A DNA stretch of 64,000 nucleotides from Panorpa germanica (taxonomy: Eukaryota; Arthropoda; Insecta; Mecoptera; Panorpidae), in NCBI GenBank assembly GCA_963678705.1, contig OY783205.1, forward strand, positions 10,974,001-11,038,000, read 5' to 3'. The translations under genes were made by a program, and so were the position numbers. Under the pieces are notes generated by a model, which made no database searches, was not told the origin of the DNA, and worked only from the letters and a program-made list of their open reading frames with translations. This document shows positions 10,901 to 21,329 of the stretch, piece by piece (within the stretch, counting starts at the first letter, position 1; every line of letters starts with the position of its first letter).

Positions 10901-11169
10901 GTGTCAAAACGGAAGTGTGTTTAAAAATTGATAATCAAAGTGCGATAAAATTGATTAAAAATTCAGTATTTCATAAGCGAACCAAACATATAGATGTGCG
11001 GTTTAATTATATCAGGGAGAGATATGAGAACAAGGAATTAAGTGTTCAATATATGTCAACAGATGATCAAGTAGCTGATATAATGACAAAGGCTTTACCC
11101 AATGTTAAATTTTCGAAATTTAGAGATTGTTTAGGCGTAAAGGACTTTTCTATTTATAATGAGCTGTGA
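7984..11169 (+). CDS. pol: Copia Pol polyprotein
   Basis: 1061 residues with no interruption. Domains in order: CCHC knuckle (residues 12-25, C-C-H-C intact); aspartic protease DSGAS at residue 61; GAG-pre-integrase zinc region (HERLGHLN, then CEGCQQGK); integrase core with HSDVCGP, VDNGKEY and SERDNRT supplying D-D-E; reverse transcriptase with FDIKTAFLYG and catalytic YVDD; RNase H with GYSDADYA and TTEAEFIA. Every expected catalytic residue I looked for is present. The ATG overlaps the gag stop (TAATG), in the -1 frame relative to gag. Most Copia elements have one fused ORF, so this arrangement is unusual. Confidence 0.96.
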   Translation: MISRRNKQNVSCFKCNRKGHYARDCKRITNQYEEEPHQSNHGAFNAEICNQTISKEGWILDSGASTHMTYKREFFNMFSDCKGLTVKLGNNEEVPVEGIGTVKIKKLIKGRSVDGLITNVWYIPKLRKNLFSEGVITKKGMKIVKQNETAEIYDRGMLVASAIRESNNLYKLQIETVITMEAHTTVRSNLQVWHERLGHLNVKTLCEMVSKGLVKGVDIENTNEFFCEGCQQGKQQKLKFEKHTKTVRRPGEIIHSDVCGPMSEPSVSGCRYYVLFKDDHTGFRMVWFIKHKTDVLSCFQKYVKICENKFGYRPQILIVDNGKEYCNREFQSYLSNKGILMETTAPYTPEQNGRSERDNRTIMESARSMLYASKKPMYLWAEAVNTAVYILNRTATRQITDSTPYEAWMKKKPNLSHSKTFGCDAFMHIPDALRTKLESKSKKLIFVGYEKESTNYRLFDPTTKKIKVSRNVTFNENNNLDRENPTQMSEIAIEKEKGEIDNQEEVIENETTELRIETEVDQVNRPRRNTRKPIRYTEANVVEAEIPNSYEEAIKSQNGTEWQEAINAELSALRDNDVWEVTNLPPNREAIESRWVFKIKRASDGKINKYKARLCAKGFAQIEGIDYTETYAPTTRYDTIRILLATAVKWKLNITQFDIKTAFLYGDLDEDIYMKPPEGVRVTSPLVLKLKKSLYGLKQAPRCWNKKFNDFLRTFGFEQCQADRCVYTGNFNEDFVILVLYVDDGLILAKNKVTLANIMNEVQKTFNATINEPSYFVGLEIKCDESSNTIFVHFKNYIDRLLERFKLKDVKPTSVPADPNTTLFTCAEEKQIEDIPYREAVGSLMFAAITARPDIMFAVNIVSRFQNRPSATHWNAVKRIIRYLKATQNYGIMYTEDNNPLIGYSDADYANDMDTRRSTTGYVFKLCNGAITWSSRRQTSVALSTTEAEFIAASEASKEAMWLRQLFSEINRSVKTEVCLKIDNQSAIKLIKNSVFHKRTKHIDVRFNYIRERYENKELSVQYMSTDDQVADIMTKALPNVKFSKFRDCLGVKDFSIYNEL

Positions 11170-11180
11170 ATATGGGGGCG

Positions 11181-11529
11181 TGTTGTAATTATAAGTAAAT
11201 AATTAGTTTTGTATTCACCGCCAATTATAAATATATATGTGTTATCATAGTATAGTAAGTTACCAGTGTAGATATTATTGTAGATACCAACGTAGTACCA
11301 GCACTAGGAACACACGAGCCATCTGAGATTGGTAACATTAACTAATAGTACCGGGAGTGCTTCGTCATGTCGTACGAAGTCAAGTTGACTAGTTGAATCC
11401 AAACGTTATACGGATAGGACGCTCTTTGTGAAGCCAGTGCTAATACTACATATAGAATACTTTTTAATTAAACATACATCTTTTAATTCATTATCTTTTA
11501 TTCAATCTCTGCAAGGATAGTTCCCAACA
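11181..11529 (+). repeat. Copia 3' LTR
   Basis: 349 bp, identical by eye to the 5' LTR; preceded by a short purine tract at 11172-11180 and followed by target duplicate CAATT. Confidence 0.96.
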
Positions 11530-11552
11530 CAATTGATATAAAAATAATAATT

Positions 11553-11620
11553 TAACTAATACTTAATTTAATTCAGTCGTTATGATTGGAACTCATATAT
11601 ACTTTCATATATATAAGTGT
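11553..11620 (-). tRNA. trnG: NUMT trnG(TCC)
   Basis: On the minus strand the anticodon arm GAGTTCCAATCATAAC lies between COX3 and the Copia insertion, the place of trnG in insect mitochondrial DNA. Stems are partly degraded. Not expected to be expressed. Confidence 0.6.
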
Positions 11621-12320
11621 CTACCTCATCAATAAATATAAATATATAAAAATTATCAAACAACATCTACAAAATATCAATTGCATATGACGATTTTGTT
11701 GTTCCAATAATTACATGTAATTTATGACATCCTTTTGCTTTAAAAAAAATTGACCCATAAACGGAATCAGTAATTGTAAAAGAAGCGTCTACATATTCGT
11801 AAGCTTGAAGAATATAAAAATAAACTCCTAAAATAACAGTTTATAATAATGCTTAAAAAGCTTGAGAATGATTATCTTCTATTAATACACGATGAGCTGA
11901 AGTTAATGTTATTCCATATGATAATAAAATAGCAGTATTTAATAGAGGAATTTGAAATGGATTAAGAGCATAAATTCTAATTGTTAGTAAAATTGCTGGA
12001 GATAATCTCCTATAAAAAAAAGCTCACAAAAAAAAAATAAAAATAAATACTTCAGATACAACAAACAAAATTATTCCTCAACGTAAACCTAAAATTACTA
12101 CTAATGTATGGAGTCCTTGAAATGTTCCTTCTCGAGAAATATCTCATCATTGATATATTGTTAAAATTTTAATAATTAGTCTTAGAATTAATAAATCTAT
12201 ATTAAATTTATAAAATCATTTTACTATTCCTGAAACTGTAATTATAGCTCATAAGGCTCCTGTTAAAGGTCAAGGACTATAATCTTCTAAATGAAATGGG
12301 TGATTTGCATGAGTTGACAT
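11621..12320 (-). pseudogene. COX3: NUMT COX3
   Basis: The minus strand begins MSTHANHPFHLEDYSPWPLTG from ATG ending at 12320, the diagnostic N-terminus of cytochrome oxidase subunit III with TGA read as Trp. It ends near 11620 with WYFVDVVW...YWWG. Internal frameshifts and stop codons (TAA at Trp positions) mark it as a pseudogene. This is the upstream end of the mitochondrial insertion. Confidence 0.92.
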
Positions 12321-14744
12321 TAGTTAACTTTTATACAATATAAAGTTCTTAAAACTGCAAAAATATTGAACAAGATTGAACAATATTGCAGGAATGTGAA
12401 AGGGTTCTTGTGTCCTTTTCCAAAACAATATATATAATGTTTAACTAAAAGTTACAACACAATACTTTACGAAACAATTGTAAACGCGGCAGGGGTGATC
12501 TGGAATGTTTAGAAAAAATTTAAACATTCAGGATTATTATTAAAATTAATAACAGTACGTAAATATGTAAAAGTATAAAAAGACGAAAAGGCAACGTAAC
12601 ATGACATAGAATCGGATGTCTCTAAATATAAGTTTTTATTTTTAATGTATTATTATTATAAAGTTATTATTATTTATTGTTGACTTTCCCACCATGTGAA
12701 AAGGAACAGTAGTAAACTATGAAGATGATACCGTAATTCTGGAACTTCACAAAGACCCAGTCATTGCTTCCGCAACTACAGATTCAGAAATAGTTAAAAG
12801 AGTGGAGGATAAAAATAAACGAAACAAAATCCGCGGATATATCGTTTGCATGTAGAAGTACCTAGCACCCAATCACATACATAAATACAGGTTCTACAAG
12901 CAGAGACAGTAAAATGCCTAGGATATTAATTCGGATAGAAGGCTTATTTGAAGAACACATATTTGCAAAAAACGGGTGCATGTAAAAATTAATAGACAAT
13001 TAAAAATAGGTATTAAAAATAATTGACTCAACTAAGTCATCCGAAACGATACAAATATACAGAAGTTGAATATCAGTAAATACAGAAAACCTACAAAAAC
13101 AAGTTTGTCGTTGTATTATAAGGTGTGAAAATAAATAAAAAACAAACTTAACCCTCCGTGTAAACACTATATTATTCGAGTCATGAGGTTTTTGACTTCT
13201 CTAAGTCTTAAAAAAATCTGAAAAAATTATGGAATACTTTGTGCATCTACTACATGGTCCAGAGGTTGCCAAAGTCCAAAGTTTAAAACCGTTAATAAAA
13301 ATTGACAAATATTAAAAAACACGGAAAAAACGGAATATTGTTAAAAAATTCGTAACTTTATAAGGAACAAACATTAAGAAAAACGGTTGTAGGCTTTTTT
13401 ACCTAAGACTATAAGCTTTCCAATGAATGAAGTGTTTTTAGCGTGGGCTCCAAAAAGTAAAAATATTTGTGCACCTGAAAGTGAATATTTTACGGATTCA
13501 GGCATGTAATAATAAACGGAACTGTAATTATTCGGCACAAATTTTTTTATTGGTGAAATAAAAAAGTTATGAAATAATAATTAATAATAGTTAATAATAA
13601 TTAGTGTCAAAAAGAAAATTTACGACGCGTAACTGGGACAAAAGTGCTAACAATAATTATCTCAAACCGGCACACCGCACGATACATAAGAATAAATTGT
13701 TTTATATTTTCCTTCCAAGTGCAAAAAAAACATCGCTTTCGCTTTTTTAGTTTACCTGTTAAATGGTCACCCATCTTGAAAAACTTATTGTAGTAAAAAG
13801 AAGAACTAATATAAAAAAAATCTGTATTAATAATCTAAGAAATAATATATTAGATTAAATAAAACATTTATTCTAACCATGAAAAAACTGTAAAACAACG
13901 AGAAAAGCAAAGGAAAGTGCAATTACTAGCATTAGAAGTTTCACTGGCACGTATTTGCAAGTAAACCGCCATATGCAAACCTTAAGTCCCTAACACTACC
14001 TAGATTTTTCAGGGGGCATAGGTGAAGCGCGCTATATACTCAGAAGGGAGAAATAGATCTTTGAAATTTCAACAGTTCCTTAAAAGACAGTATACACACG
14101 CAAGGTTAAATAAACCAAAACCGTTTAGTCTTCTCTTATGAGATTTAAATTGTATTTCTCAAAGTGTACTACTTTAATGCATATATTTATTTTACCTTAA
14201 CTTCTTTCCCAAAAATATAAAGTAATAATTTCTTCTTATAAAGTACGCATCAAGTCATCCTTTTTTATCTATCCTAGAACCTCTATTGAACGATTTTACT
14301 TTAACATTAACTTTAACATTACACAATAAACATACATGCTGATCTTATAGTGCACTGTATTGTTAGATATTGATCAGTTGGGAGTTTCTGCTTACTGATA
14401 TGATAGTAGGCAACCATTGTGTAAACCAGTACTTGTCGTACACATGTAGAGTCTAGAATCATCGCCATTTGATTCACATTCGCACTAGTTCATTTACACC
14501 ATGTAATAATACATAATTCACTGTTTGTTACTTGATAATAACAACTAGATAATTAACAATTAACAATTTTCGAAGATTCTCATTGCTTCTGCAATTGTTG
14601 TACTGAGGATTAAAATATCAACCATGTAAAGTAACAACACGTAGTATCTTCTTTGTTGATATTTTATTCATCACCATACACCGTTGTTTATCGCAGTTGC
14701 GTTCAATCTTCGAGGAGAATGTGTCGCCCTACATTTTTTGATCC
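12321..14744. other. Intergenic AT-rich DNA, nothing recognised
   Basis: About 2.4 kb without a supported gene. A short plus-strand frame near 12712-12860 (YEDDTVILELHKD...) vaguely recalls a reverse-transcriptase motif but has no flanking blocks. First exon(s) of the esterase gene that appears at 15345 would be expected somewhere upstream; I could not find them. Confidence 0.4.
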
Positions 14745-15186
14745 CTGTTATCGTTTTTAGGAACTACACTATTGCATACTTTAATTAATAATACAAAACA
14801 CTTTACAATTACTGTTTATTTTTTTATTTCGCTGGTTTACTGTTTATCGCGGACTGACTGTCTGTCGAAGACTGGACTACGATGCGGTGCTCTGGTTCCA
14901 TTTATACCATCCAGTGACTTAGCAGAATACCCCTTCTCTCGAAAGCCGTGACTTTCCAGAATAATTCTATGATGTGGTATAATTATTTACATAAAGCACG
15001 CGCTAAATTCGCATACGCATATGTATTTGTTTACGAAATGTTTAACTTTTTATTTCCAAGGACTACGCGCAATAAATCTATGACGTATCAAGTAAACAAC
15101 CTTGTTTTTATACTTTTTTGTATAACGTATACGTATTTGTACTTTTCTGTTTTCTAATTCTGGATTATTTTTCACAGCTATAATTT
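14745..15186 (-). repeat. LTR relic, family A, copy 1
   Basis: Fragment matching the minus-strand LTR relic at 18010-18817: shared blocks include TTTACAATTACTGTTTA near 14802, TGCGGTGCTCTGGTTCC near 14883 and TTCTGGATTATTTTTCAC near 15160. It ends at a (TA)n array. No internal retroelement sequence is attached. Confidence 0.7.
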
Positions 15187-15189
15187 GTA

Positions 15190-15240
<51 letters not shown>
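15187..15240. repeat. (TA)n microsatellite
   Basis: An almost pure TA run directly next to LTR relic copy 1. Confidence 0.97.
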
Positions 15241-15344
15241 CACATATGTTCTTCTACATGCTACCATGCATTGATAAGCAGCAACTAGTTAAAAATATAT
15301 TAACATTTAGGTATTAAAAATATAACAAATTTAATTTTTTCCAG

Positions 15345-15420
15345 AATCCACAGAAAGTAGCCAAGTGGACAGGCGTTCGTTGGTGCTTAAAGCATGGCAA
15401 CCCGTGCTCTCAAAAGATAT
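15345..15420 (+). pseudogene. Esterase exon A: N-terminal PQ..W.GVR..HGN.C block
   Basis: After the acceptor TTTTTTCCAG, the frame encodes NPQKVAKWTGVRW, then KHGNPCSQ. Carboxylesterases have this block (PQ..A.WTGVRDAT.HG..CPQ) near residues 60-90, including the cysteine of the first conserved disulfide. The frame then continues without recognisable homology to a TAA at 15456-15458, and no clear donor is seen, so the exon's 3' end is uncertain and may be broken. Confidence 0.72.
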
Positions 15421-15429
15421 CCGCTACCT

Positions 15430-16480
15430 TTTCATGCAGCAATTGGTGCCATTTTTAATGCAGTAAATCTGAATATCCGAAAATCCGAAATTTAGAATAA
15501 TTTTGTTAGATCCAAAAACTCTAGAAAGATTTCTAAATATAACATGAACAAATCTGCGATATATTGTGATAATGAAATGCGACGTTTCTGTTAAGTGGGA
15601 ATACAGAAACAGTTAGTGAAGAAGCATTTAGAAATGTGAATCACTACATCAAAATGTCTATCTATGTAAAGAGTATTTTATCATAGGAACAAGCAAGGAA
15701 CTTGAGGTTCACGCGATTTACAAAATCACAATACGCATTATGGAAACAAACGAACTGGGATCATCAATTAAAAGAGGAAAAACAAAAGACAATCATTTTA
15801 AGTAAATTTTAATCTGGTGTCTTAAAAGCAGAATAATTAAAAGTAAAACAGGAAATAAGGAATCTATGCCGTGGCTCATTGAAAAACTAATCGCAAGTCA
15901 TTTTTCATTTCCAAAAGAATTTAATGATAAAGGAGAAAGTAAAGAATATACTTTGTGCATTTCAAACCATATAATTCTTAATTATAATTATTTTGACAAC
16001 AAGTGTACTAGAAAACGTAGTCAAAATAGAACGGTGCAAATACAGAGCTGGCTTAATTTAGTCAATTTGTACATAGTTTATCTGTCGATCTTTCCCGCAA
16101 AGAATACGATGAGAAGAATACGAAACAGGCTATTTGCACAAACTACGAAAAGGAACAATTATTAAATATCAAAAGCAACATGTACATTTATTATCTAGAT
16201 AAAATAAATATTAAATCATAGTAAAAATGACCAAAATTCAACCTGAAAGGTAAACATAAGCATGCAATATGCAAAAGTAACAGGAGCAGCATATGCAGTT
16301 TACTTTTAAAATAACAATACCAACCACTACATCGACAGCAACATTTTCTACTTCACCCACAACAAACGATTTCCACCATAACTAAGAAAATTAGAAAAGG
16401 AAACACCATATATGTATAAGTGGAAGACGAAAACGCAATAAAGCAACCAAAACAACAATTCAAAAATTCAAAAAATTAGA
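15430..16480. other. No recognised feature
   Basis: AT-rich sequence between esterase exon A and a LINE tail. A 99-codon plus-strand ORF at 15866-16165 has lysine/asparagine-rich composition typical of random AT-rich frames; I do not call it. Confidence 0.4.
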
Positions 16481-16489
16481 TAGAATGGA

Positions 16490-16912
16490 CTAGAATGTAA
16501 TATTTTAAAAAGCAAACAGAATATTGGATGGAAAACATGGGTTTTAGAGAATTTATATTTTACCTTAAAACAGGCATTATAAATTATGAGATCCTGTACA
16601 AAATAATATTAAATCAGACGATAGATGTCAATGTGGTGAAGAAGGAACTTTGGATAATATTATATTTGAATGCATAAATTATAGGTTAGAAAGATCAAAA
16701 TTCAATAGTGAAATATTAGATGTAATTAAAACTTTTCCTGTTAATACTAAATTTTTGTTAAGTGATTCAAAATTAATAAGTGATTTATTTAAATATTTAG
16801 AAATTTGTAAAATAGAATTATAAATGTGTAAAATATGTTTAATTCTGTCTATGTTTGATAATGGCTATGACGAATAAAAGTCAAGGCAAATAAATAAATA
16901 AATTTAAAAAAT
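16490..16912 (+). mobile_element. LINE 3' end with (AAAT)n tail
   Basis: The plus-strand frame encodes RCQCGEEGTLDNIIFECINY around 16622-16682, the C-terminal zinc-ribbon-like motif (C-x-CG...H/N...EC) of Jockey/I-type LINE ORF2. A short hydrophilic tail ends at a TAA near 16820. The 3' UTR ends in AAATAAATAAATAAA at about 16890-16907, a LINE-type simple tail. The 5' part is missing, as expected for truncated LINE insertions. Confidence 0.7.
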
Positions 16913-17503
16913 TGATGACACTAACATGTAACAAACTATACACATAAAACAGATATTACAAAAGAGGACGAAGCTTACCCGTTCTAGTTGATATAGAGGA
17001 TATACCACTAAAACGAAAATAATTTACCACTTGGATCATCTGGAACTACAATATAATACTCAAATTCGCTCCTGATATACAGAACAACCTGCAAATTAAT
17101 GTTAACACTCCTTTCTAGAGAATGACGGAAACACTGACCGACACATTGTGGATAAGGCATACAGATTCAACAATAAAAGGGATAAAATATACGATAATAA
17201 AGAAGAATCGTAAAATACAATGGTTAGAAGGTTGGGAACCTATCCTTATTATTTATACTACAAGATTCTTCGACCCATCAACGTACTGGACATCTATCTG
17301 CAGATATAGATAAGACAAAAAGTTACATCAATGAACTGATATATGTTACGACCTTTTAGTCTAACTTCTACCTAATAGCTTGAAAATATCTAATTACCTT
17401 TTTAAATCATATTCATGTAAGTACCTTTTGCTAACATTTCATGCTTCTTGTATTTCAAGCAGGTTTTAGTAAAAGTAAAGCTTAACGCAATTTAAATTTG
17501 CAG
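16913..17503. other. Spacer before esterase exon B, nothing recognised
   Basis: No supported gene. A 63-codon ORF at 17122-17313 has no recognisable motif. Confidence 0.4.
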
Positions 17504-17650
17504 ACCACTCAAAGCAGATGTCCTGTTATGTTACACATTTATATGGGAGCGTTTTACAGTGGGTCAGGAAGTTCAGACTTATACGGTCCTGCAGAATGAT
17601 GCGTGAGGACGTTATTCTTGTTACATTCAATTACCGCTTAGAAGTGCTAG
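17504..17650 (+). pseudogene. Esterase exon B: oxyanion-hole region, frameshifted
   Basis: Acceptor AATTTGCAG, then a frame with RCPVMLHIYMGAFYSGSG and DLYGP, matching the family block PVMVWIHGGAFYSGSG. After 17596 the reading must move by one base to continue as MREDVILVTFNYRLEVLG, matching REDVILVTFNYRLG.LG, and donor GTACGT follows at 17651. So there is one base lost near 17597. The HGG tripeptide needed for the oxyanion hole is replaced by YMG. Confidence 0.85.
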
Positions 17651-18009
17651 GTACGTATTTACGTTTATTAAATATTACGTACGTTTTTTAAATATTAACA
17701 CTTACTAGCCAAGTTCTGCCTTAATATAACGTCTCTTTTCATTTGGTGGAATGATAATGAAACCTCATGGACGAAAAATAGAAAGATAAAATGTTTAAAC
17801 AAATAGTAATAATAAAATCCAGTGACATAAATAACATTTATATCGGAGTTTGAATATAGCAGTTAGAGCGTACGATCGCATTGTTAGATACTGGCATTTG
17901 AAAGCAAAAAAATAAATTAAAATATTTATTTTATTTTTTTCTCGTTTCAAGAATTCTGTTTTAGTTTGATTTATTTTTCGTATTGATAAAGTAAAGTTAT
18001 TTAATAATA
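17651..18009. other. Intron sequence, nothing recognised
   Basis: AT-rich, no repeats or coding frame identified. Confidence 0.4.
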
Positions 18010-18817
18010 CTTATACAATTTTACTTGGGAGGAGTGTGTGCTTGGGAACTATCCTCTTTAGCTGCTAACACCAAAGGATACAAACTTGTAATGGCGTGAA
18101 AGGGAGATAAAGGAAGTCTTGGCTAGCCAGAGCAACAAATTTGTTTGTGCGAGCAAAGGACAATGAAAGGAAGAATTTTTCTCGAACTTTTTATATATGT
18201 GCCGTATTACGCCTGCGACTTGAGTTCTTTCTAATTGCCGAGCGGAGTAATTAGGTTCATTATTTTGTCGCGTTGTAACTTATAAAATAAGTAATAGCCA
18301 CAATTGAAAATTAAAGTAAGGGTTAACATTTTTTGCAGACTTTGTTTATTGACAAAAAAAAATTACAATTAAGTACAACTATTTACAATTACTGTTTACT
18401 ATTTCATTTCACAGGTTAAATGTTAATTGTCTATCCCAGCCTGATTTGCGATGAGGAGCTCTGGTTTCTTTTATACCAGCGTGCAGCGTCTTCATATTTT
18501 TGACTTTCAAAACTAATTCGTATTTGTAGTGCTAGTACGATGTTGACCTTCTGAATATTTCTATGACGTTTCACGTGTAGATTCGCAGTACAAATATTTC
18601 CAGAAAGAACGCGATAAGTACTTAATATGCGCGATATGCTTTTGCTTACGAGTTGTTTTTTGTGTTAGATTCAAGGACTACGTGAAATAAATTATGACGC
18701 GACAAGAAAACGATCTTTGTTTGTATTTGTACAGGGGTGTAAAACTTTGCTGCTAATTCCGGATAATATTTCACAACTATAATTTTTGTATGCGTAGACG
18801 CCGGAAAATTCGTAACA
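18010..18817 (-). repeat. LTR relic, family A, copy 2 (most complete)
   Basis: About 808 bp. Reversed, it starts TGTTACGAATTTTCC and ends AATTGTATAA, where related copies end TTGTAACA. It matches 56152-56702 (plus strand), the two ends at 41591 and 44651, and pieces at 14745, 43997 and 48305. With inverted TGTTAC/GTAACA ends and no internal region, it is best read as a solo LTR of a gypsy-like element. Confidence 0.75.
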
Positions 18818-18929
18818 ATATTTTTTAGTTTGCGTTCTTCCTTTATTGTGTAATGGATATTGATATGAGCCCTGGAGGAGGGCATTATAGTGATCCTCCA
18901 CATAACATTACATTAGCTGTGGATGATGA

Positions 18930-19800
18930 TAGACAGTAAATGTAAACAAATACAATAGCAACAATAAATATAGCACTTACAAGGTCATGATACTATTACT
19001 ACAAGTTCAACAAAACAATATTACATAAATAAAAGAAAAAAGCAGATATAAAACAATTTGATTCAGATTACACCGAGGAAACATTAATAAATAACATCGA
19101 ATGTAACTATTTTAAAATGACTTAGATCAAAAGACCTAACAGGAAAGTAATTACTTACAATGGTAGTAAGTAGGAACCATCTACAACTTTTAAACTGTTT
19201 TTCGAACGTATATATTTACCAGAATATGTTTATTTATGGAGGCTACGCCGAGCTGTTGAACCATACATGCAACCATCTGTACAATGCTACAAGTGTATAA
19301 AGAAGGGCCATATTTCTACCAAATGCCGTTCTCAAATATCTAAATGTCGAGCCTGTAGAAGTTCCGAACTGCAAGATACACAAATTGTAGCGGTAAACAC
19401 CAAGCAACAGACTGCCCTGAGAGATTAGTACAAAATAAAATTAAACATTAATGACTGATTATAATTTAAGCTACCATGAGGCTCGCGGCGAAGTAGCTGA
19501 AAAGGAAAACACTGACCATCTGTTTTCTGTCCGCATACAAAATAGGTTTGACATACTCTAAAACTAATGAGATCTTCCCACCTATGTTAGGTTTACCAGA
19601 TAATAATAATTTATTTCCTACATACAAGCCAAACCCATTAACACGACGTGGCAATAAAAAAAATAACAGGCATTATTCCTCCATCATCTAAAACTTAAAA
19701 TGAAATATTCAATTTTCTATCCACATCTAATATTTAACAAAACAAAAGAAGACGCGTAACCAGCAAATTTTTAACTTTTTTGACTTTTTAACACGCATCT
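18930..19800 (+). mobile_element. LINE ORF1 relic with zinc knuckle
   Basis: At 19210-19425 the plus strand encodes EYVYLWRLRRAVEPYMQ, then CYKCIKKGHISTKCRS and a C-x2-C remnant: the Gag-like zinc-knuckle region of Jockey/I-type LINE ORF1. Downstream (19585-19760) short homology to 31080-31260 shows a second relic of the same family, for example around CATTAACACGACGTGGCAA and CCACATCTAATAT. Frames are broken throughout. Confidence 0.7.
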
Positions 19801-20065
19801 AGAATATTAAAAAGGAATTACAGGCTTTAACAAGAACTAAAAAACAACAAATCCTAAAATTTTAGAACAATCAAAACTAATAGCATACAGAAATAAATTG
19901 CCAGCCTGAGCCCTCGTGATCAAAAAATAATAAACCAACAATTATAACAATAGATGACAGTGAAAATATTAAAAACAGATTACGTAATAAACCCAAAGCA
20001 TAAAATAAACAATTGTTAAAAACAAAGCAGTCAAATAGATTACTCAGTAATAATTAAACAAAAAC

Positions 20066-20900
20066 TTATTTATAATTCACTGCTCTACAAATGAAAGCTT
20101 TAAGAGTGGTTTTGGACGTGATGAGCATTATGCACACCTTATCGATCAACGTGGAAACCGGAATACCTCCACTCAGTGTAAGGTGGGACCTAAGTTTAAG
20201 ACGTATAATGATAAAAGCGATGACATCAGAGTGAGAGTCATAATGATTATTGTTCAAGAAATGTGTAAGGAGTGATAGAAACGGAAGCAGCAAAGTAAAG
20301 GTGCTATGACAGAAATGTGAGTCTATGTGGGAAAGAGGGGGAAGGATTAAAGAACAAAAGAGAAGTAAGTGGAGATATAGAGAGTTTCGAAGTGGAGCAG
20401 AGTGTTATTTTGATATTGGAAAAGAGGTGGCTGCAGTGAGAAAATGCTAAATATGGTATTTAATTGTAGAATGCATAGCAAATGGCCGGACCATAAGAGA
20501 GTTTTAACGTATGGGTTAAAGTTGAACTCAGGAGTCGGAGCGGGAGTAGTGGTGAAGAATTCAGAAGAGGCTCTAACATTACCACGAGAATGTTCAATTT
20601 TTGGTGCAGAACTAATAGCGGTGGAGGAAGCGTTAAAAATAATTGAGAACAATAATTGATCTAAAGTGCTGATTTGTGCGGAGTTGAAATCAGTATTGGA
20701 AGTGTTGGGAGGTAAAGCGGTTAAGAGAAAGATAGAGAACCGTGTAGGTAACATAAGGAGTAAATTGAGTAGATTAAGACACTCGTGTGCATACCAGCAC
20801 GCCGACGAATCAAAGTTAATGAGAAAGTCAATGATGTAGCAAAAAAGCAACTAGAGAGGCAACGAAGAACTTCAATAAAATAGTAAAAATAAATGTACAA
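20066..20900 (+). mobile_element. LINE ORF2 tail: RT thumb and RNase H relic
   Basis: At 20085-20210 the plus strand encodes LQMKALRVVLDVM, then TGIPPLSVRWDL, the region after RT in LINEs (LQ.KALR...GA...TP....E....PL..RR). At 20444-20659 an open frame carries GLKLNSGVGAGVVV and ECSIFGAELIAVEEALKII, the D/E-bearing RNase H blocks; the first block's TDGSK reads TYGLK, losing the catalytic Asp. The match continues past a frameshift to about 20880. Probably the same LINE as the ORF1 relic just upstream with an internal deletion. Confidence 0.75.
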
Positions 20901-21001
20901 AGCATCAGATATCACATGGATTGGCTTAAATTACCAATTAAATAATGTATTCGGGCAATTTAAGCTATTATTTTTTATACGATCCAAATTACTTGAATAA
21001 A

Positions 21002-21025
21002 CCAATATATATATATATATATACC
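21002..21025. repeat. Short (AT)n run
   Basis: Dinucleotide run beside the LINE tail. Confidence 0.8.
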
Positions 21026-21329
21026 GTTTCATCGATGACAAATCATAAAATAAAATAGTGGAATGAGTTAGCAAAAGAAAAATATGAATACTTCAGGACA
21101 AAGATAAAATCAATACCCAATAAACCATGATATCTAAGACATCCGCACCATACAGTATTCCTCAAAAAACCCAAAAAAAGACATTATTTATCTACTAGCA
21201 GGAATATCATCGATGCAAAAGAATTTTTAACATCATTATTTAATATAAACCTAATAATCTCGGTAAGCCTGTTTGTTAGCAAGGCATATTCCGGTAACTG
21301 CAGTGATCACGGTAATAAAATACAATTAA

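Larger units (their letters stand above)
6550..11529 (+). mobile_element. Full-length young Copia retrotransposon in the NUMT
   Basis: A complete Ty1/Copia element of 4980 bp. Two 349-bp LTRs (6550-6898, 11181-11529) start TGTTG and end CAACA and look identical by eye. The 5-bp target duplication CAATT flanks it (6545-6549, 11530-11534). The primer-binding site GGTTATGGGCCCAG at 6899 resembles that of Drosophila copia, which uses an internal fragment of initiator tRNA-Met. A purine tract GGGGGCG precedes the 3' LTR. The internal part holds a leader with repeats, gag and an uninterrupted pol. LTR identity and intact pol indicate a very recent insertion, possibly still competent. Confidence 0.97.
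1990..12320. other. Nuclear mitochondrial insertion (NUMT), split by a Copia element
   Basis: About 5.3 kb of mitochondrial DNA lies in two blocks, roughly 1990-6549 and 11530-12320. Order and strands are CYTB(-), ND6(-), trnT(-), ND4L(+), ND4(+), ND5(+), trnA(-), ND3(-), [Copia], trnG(-), COX3(-). This is the ancestral insect order for that stretch, inverted relative to the window. Genes carry frameshifts and stops even under the invertebrate mitochondrial code; many Trp TGA codons have become TAA. The end of ND4, trnH and the start of ND5 are missing at about 4840-4870. These breaks, and the nuclear retroelement inside, exclude a functional mitochondrial genome. Confidence 0.93.

Noticed and set aside
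12712-12860. Reverse-transcriptase fragment (YEDDTVILEL)
   Set aside because: Only one weak motif resemblance; no neighbouring RT blocks on either side.
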